Assembly: GCA_002254825.2 (NCBI GenBank)
Contig: NJEL02000004.1
Span: forward strand, 1 to 15,570
Reading direction: 5' to 3'
From: Methanosarcinales archaeon ex4572_44
GTDB taxonomy: Archaea; Halobacteriota; Methanosarcinia; Methanosarcinales; EX4572-44
DNA: 15,570 nucleotides
Below are positions 13,344-15,570 of the stretch, piece by piece. Position numbers and translations under genes: made by a program. Below the pieces are notes generated by a model. It had not been told where the DNA came from and searched no databases. It saw only the letters and a program-made list of their open reading frames with translations. Position 1 is the first letter of the stretch; the number at the start of each line of letters is the position of its first letter.

Positions 13344-13360
13344 ATAAATACCATCACTGT
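13344..13360 (+). repeat. Direct repeat copy 2, overlapping the antiporter TATA box
   Basis: ATAAATACCATCACTGT repeats 13094-13110 with one mismatch, 250 bp away. Its ATAAATA start is also the best TATA-like element for the antiporter gene; initiation would fall near 13372, about 50 nt before the start codon. Confidence 0.7.
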
Positions 13361-13424
13361 TATAGGTTATGAGTGGCAGATAAGGGAATTTGAATCGGTT
13401 TTTGGGATATAGGTGTTGAGTTGC

Positions 13425-15428
13425 GTGGAGACGGGCGTACTTATAGGGGATGTACTTATCATCTTCGCACTTTCGATCTTTGTGCTTTTGGTATTTCATA
13501 GGTTGCATCTGCCACCGATCGTTGGTTTTCTTTTAACGGGTGTAATTGCAGGACCGCATGGATTGAGTCTGATCGAGATCGTTCGGAATGTTGAGGTGAT
13601 GGCGGAGATAGGCGTGGTTTTACTCCTTTTTACTATTGGTATTGAGTTTTCAGTGAAGAAACTGTCTAGAATTAGGAGATTGTTCCTTATAGGTGGGTCG
13701 CTTCAGGTTTTATTGACGGTAGGTTATGTGGCATTGGTTGCTGAGATATTCGGGTTGTCTATCGCTAAATCGATCTTTATTGGGTTTGTTATATCGCTTA
13801 GTAGTACTGCTATCGTGATGAAACTCCTTCAGGATAGGGGTGAGATCGATAGTCCGCATGGGCAGACGTCTCTTGGTATTCTCTTATTTCAGGATTTTAT
13901 CATCGTTCCAATGATGCTCTTGACCCCGGTTCTTGCTGGTAGTTCAGGGACTATTGCTCAGTCTCTCTTTCTTGTCATTCTCGAAGGAATTGGAATAATC
14001 GTACTTATTGTTGTTTCAGCAAAATGGATTGTGCCCTTTTTACTCTATCAGGTTGCAAAGACGCGCAGTAAAGAGCTCTTCATCTTGAGTGTGGTTGTGA
14101 TATGTCTTGCAATCGCATACCTCACATCCAGTGTAGGTTTGTCTCTTGCGTTGGGCGCGTTTCTGGCAGGACTTATCATATCTGAGTCTGAGTATAGTTA
14201 TGAGGCACTTGAGAGGATAGATCCTTTCAAAGACCTCTTTGCAAGCTTCTTTTTCATCTCAATTGGGATGCTTTTAGATCTTGGTTTTCTGATGAGTCAT
14301 CTTCTGTTTGTTTTAGCCATAACTATCTCGATTTTAGCTGTAAAATCTATGCTTGCTGGATTTTCAGCAGTTATAATGGGTTTTCCGATGAGAATTGCAA
14401 TACTTACAGGTTTTGCACTCGGCCAGATAGGGGAGTTTTCATTCATCCTTGCCCACACTGGATTCAGTTATGATTTAATCGACCAGACCGAGTACCAGAT
14501 GCTTCTCGCAGCCTCAATAATAACGATGGCATCAACACCTTTCATGATGAAAGTAGCACCCGGTGCTGCAGCCTTCGCCTCGCGCTTGCCTATCCCTGAA
14601 CGTTTGATCTCGGGCCGACAATTCTCACGCATTGATAAGAAAGAGCCTATGAGAGATCACCTTGTTATCATCGGGTTTGGGACAAATGGAAGGTATCTTG
14701 CAAGGGTTGCATCAGATGTGAAGATTCCATATGTCATAGTAGAGACAAATCCTGTGACTGTGAGACTCGAGAGAGAGAAGGGTGAGCCGATCTTTTATGG
14801 AGACGCAACCAGGGTAAATGTACTTAAAGAGGCATGGATTGAGCAAGCAAGGATCATTGTTATTGCGATTTCTGATCCGATCGCTGCCAACAGAATAACA
14901 GAAGTTGCAAGGAAACTCAACCCGAACCTCCATATAATCGTGAGAACCCGGTATCTCCAAGAGATGGAGCGGTTATCCGAGCTTGGGGCAGATGAGATCA
15001 TTCCAGAAGAGTTTGAGGCATCCATGGAGATCTTTGCGAGGGTACTTCACAAATATCTCGTGCCCAGAAATGAGATCGAGAAGTATATCGCTGAGGTTAG
15101 GCAGGGAAACTACGAAATGCTCAGAAGCTTGAATAAGAAACCTCTACCATTGTCAGATCTTGAGTTGCATCTCTCCGACTTGGAGATAGATACGTTCCGG
15201 ATTAAAGAGACTTCATCTGCTGTTGGGAAAACTCTTTCGGAGCTAGAGTTACGGCGTAGATTTGGAACCACGGTACTTGCGATAATTCGGGATGGTGGGA
15301 CACTTCCAAACCCTGACGGAGGCGTAACGTTTAATAGGGGCGATATTGTTCTTGCGCTCGGGAGACCCGATGAACTTTTCAAGCTTTCTAACTTCTTTGG
15401 TGGGATAGAGGACTCGGAGAATCTTTAA
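13425..15428 (+). CDS. CPA2-family cation/proton antiporter with RCK (TrkA-N, TrkA-C) domains
   Basis: This is a KefB/KefC-like membrane exchanger of K+ or Na+ for H+. The N-terminal ~385 residues contain about 12 hydrophobic segments, with GFLLTGVIAGPHGLSL, the family FQD aspartate in ILLFQDFIIVP (about residue 155), and FALGQIGEFSFILA. Next comes an RCK-N/TrkA-N Rossmann domain (VIIGFGTNGRYLARVA from about 413; the acidic residue is in IVETNPV; YGDATR). A TrkA-C domain fills about 585-662, with GTTVLAIIRDGG and FNRGDIVLALG. The fusion suggests gating by NAD(H) or nucleotides. The frame opens at GTG 13413, but AGGTG at 13411-13415 is correctly spaced (9 nt) for GTG 13425, which gives 667 residues. 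Ion specificity cannot be read from the sequence. Confidence 0.94.
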   Translation: METGVLIGDVLIIFALSIFVLLVFHRLHLPPIVGFLLTGVIAGPHGLSLIEIVRNVEVMAEIGVVLLLFTIGIEFSVKKLSRIRRLFLIGGSLQVLLTVGYVALVAEIFGLSIAKSIFIGFVISLSSTAIVMKLLQDRGEIDSPHGQTSLGILLFQDFIIVPMMLLTPVLAGSSGTIAQSLFLVILEGIGIIVLIVVSAKWIVPFLLYQVAKTRSKELFILSVVVICLAIAYLTSSVGLSLALGAFLAGLIISESEYSYEALERIDPFKDLFASFFFISIGMLLDLGFLMSHLLFVLAITISILAVKSMLAGFSAVIMGFPMRIAILTGFALGQIGEFSFILAHTGFSYDLIDQTEYQMLLAASIITMASTPFMMKVAPGAAAFASRLPIPERLISGRQFSRIDKKEPMRDHLVIIGFGTNGRYLARVASDVKIPYVIVETNPVTVRLEREKGEPIFYGDATRVNVLKEAWIEQARIIVIAISDPIAANRITEVARKLNPNLHIIVRTRYLQEMERLSELGADEIIPEEFEASMEIFARVLHKYLVPRNEIEKYIAEVRQGNYEMLRSLNKKPLPLSDLELHLSDLEIDTFRIKETSSAVGKTLSELELRRRFGTTVLAIIRDGGTLPNPDGGVTFNRGDIVLALGRPDELFKLSNFFGGIEDSENL

Positions 15429-15455
15429 AATAGGGGATAAAATTTCCCACTCTAT

Positions 15456-15570
15456 CTATTCGCTCGTGAGCAGGGTTTTCTTTGTGTTTTTTGAAAGTAT
15501 GGCGCTGTTGCCTGTAGGGTCTTCGATTATCACTGTTAGTTTTACGTTTTTGTATATTTCATCGATTTGG
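15456..15570 (-). CDS. zpr1: ZPR1-like zinc-finger protein, C-terminal fragment
   Basis: The gene enters from the right edge of the window; only 37 codons and the TAG stop (15458-15456) are seen. The reading is QIDEIYKNVKLTVIIEDPTG, then NSAILSKNTKKTLLTSE. The block T-V-I-I-E-D-P-T-G-N-S-A-I matches the beta-strand motif of the ZPR1 domain (family pattern F-T-L-I-L-D-D-P-T/S-G-N-S). ZPR1 zinc fingers bind translation elongation factor 1A in eukaryotes; the archaeal role is less clear. The C4 zinc finger would lie outside the window. The gene is convergent with the antiporter, 27 nt between stops, and that gap carries a weak GGGA/TCCC hairpin. Confidence 0.75.
   Translation of the reverse strand, partial: QIDEIYKNVKLTVIIEDPTGNSAILSKNTKKTLLTSE

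Larger units (their letters stand above)
13083..13424. other. Repeat-bearing intergenic region between aIF1A and the antiporter
   Basis: About 340 bp without a convincing gene separate the divergent aIF1A and antiporter genes. It holds the aIF1A ribosome binding site and TATA box, a 16/17 direct repeat at both ends (13094-13110 and 13344-13360), a 14-nt tandem duplication (13182-13209), and a small inverted repeat ATTGCA/TGCAAT (13138-13143 and 13154-13159). I found no tRNA and no clear C/D-box RNA. A small RNA cannot be excluded. Confidence 0.6.

Noticed and set aside
13083..13424. Possible tRNA or box C/D RNA
   Set aside because: No cloverleaf, T-arm GTTCRA block or paired C/D boxes could be found; only repeats and promoter elements are visible.

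Overview
The window is archaeal and comes from a methanogen-type or methane/alkane-oxidising euryarchaeote. It encodes four formylmethanofuran dehydrogenase subunits (fwdD, B, A, C) beside archaeal information-processing genes: fibrillarin, RIO1 kinase, a two-KH ribosome-biogenesis protein, aIF1A, Lsm, DRG-type GTPase, Tpt1/KptA and RtcA. TATA boxes, GGTG-type ribosome binding sites, probable leaderless transcripts and frequent TTG/GTG starts also fit archaea. I cannot fix the genus; a member of the Methanomicrobia/ANME/Syntrophoarchaeum neighbourhood is an inference only.

Bases 1-1010 are an accessory, decaying zone. The end of a CRISPR array (37-nt repeats ending ATTGAAAC, 37-nt spacers, degenerate last repeat) enters from the left. 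It is followed on the minus strand by a broken gene (one stop, one frameshift) carrying an R-N-x3-H motif like that of HEPN RNases. A 20-bp inverted repeat overlaps that gene's TATA box. Next comes the C-terminal stub of a tyrosine recombinase that has lost its catalytic tyrosine. Neither of the two protein remnants appears as a usable open reading frame.

Bases 1238-5763 are mostly plus-strand core genes: rtcA, then kptA in convergent orientation (both act on RNA phosphates), a DRG-family GTPase, an Lsm protein, a small winged-helix protein with a four-cysteine C-terminus (TFE-beta/RPC34-like), and a cis-prenyltransferase.

Bases 5825-10659 form one tight minus-strand operon, fwdD-fwdB-fwdA-fwdC-flpA. 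It joins the enzyme that makes or oxidises formylmethanofuran to the rRNA 2'-O-methyltransferase fibrillarin. A divergent MJ0936-type phosphoesterase lies upstream.

Bases 11414-13082 hold a minus-strand translation/ribosome operon, aIF1A-rio1-KH protein. aIF1A appears to start at a CTG codon with a strong ribosome binding site. A 340-bp intergenic region with repeats separates it from a plus-strand CPA2 cation/proton antiporter with RCK domains. The window ends inside the C-terminus of a minus-strand ZPR1-like zinc-finger gene.
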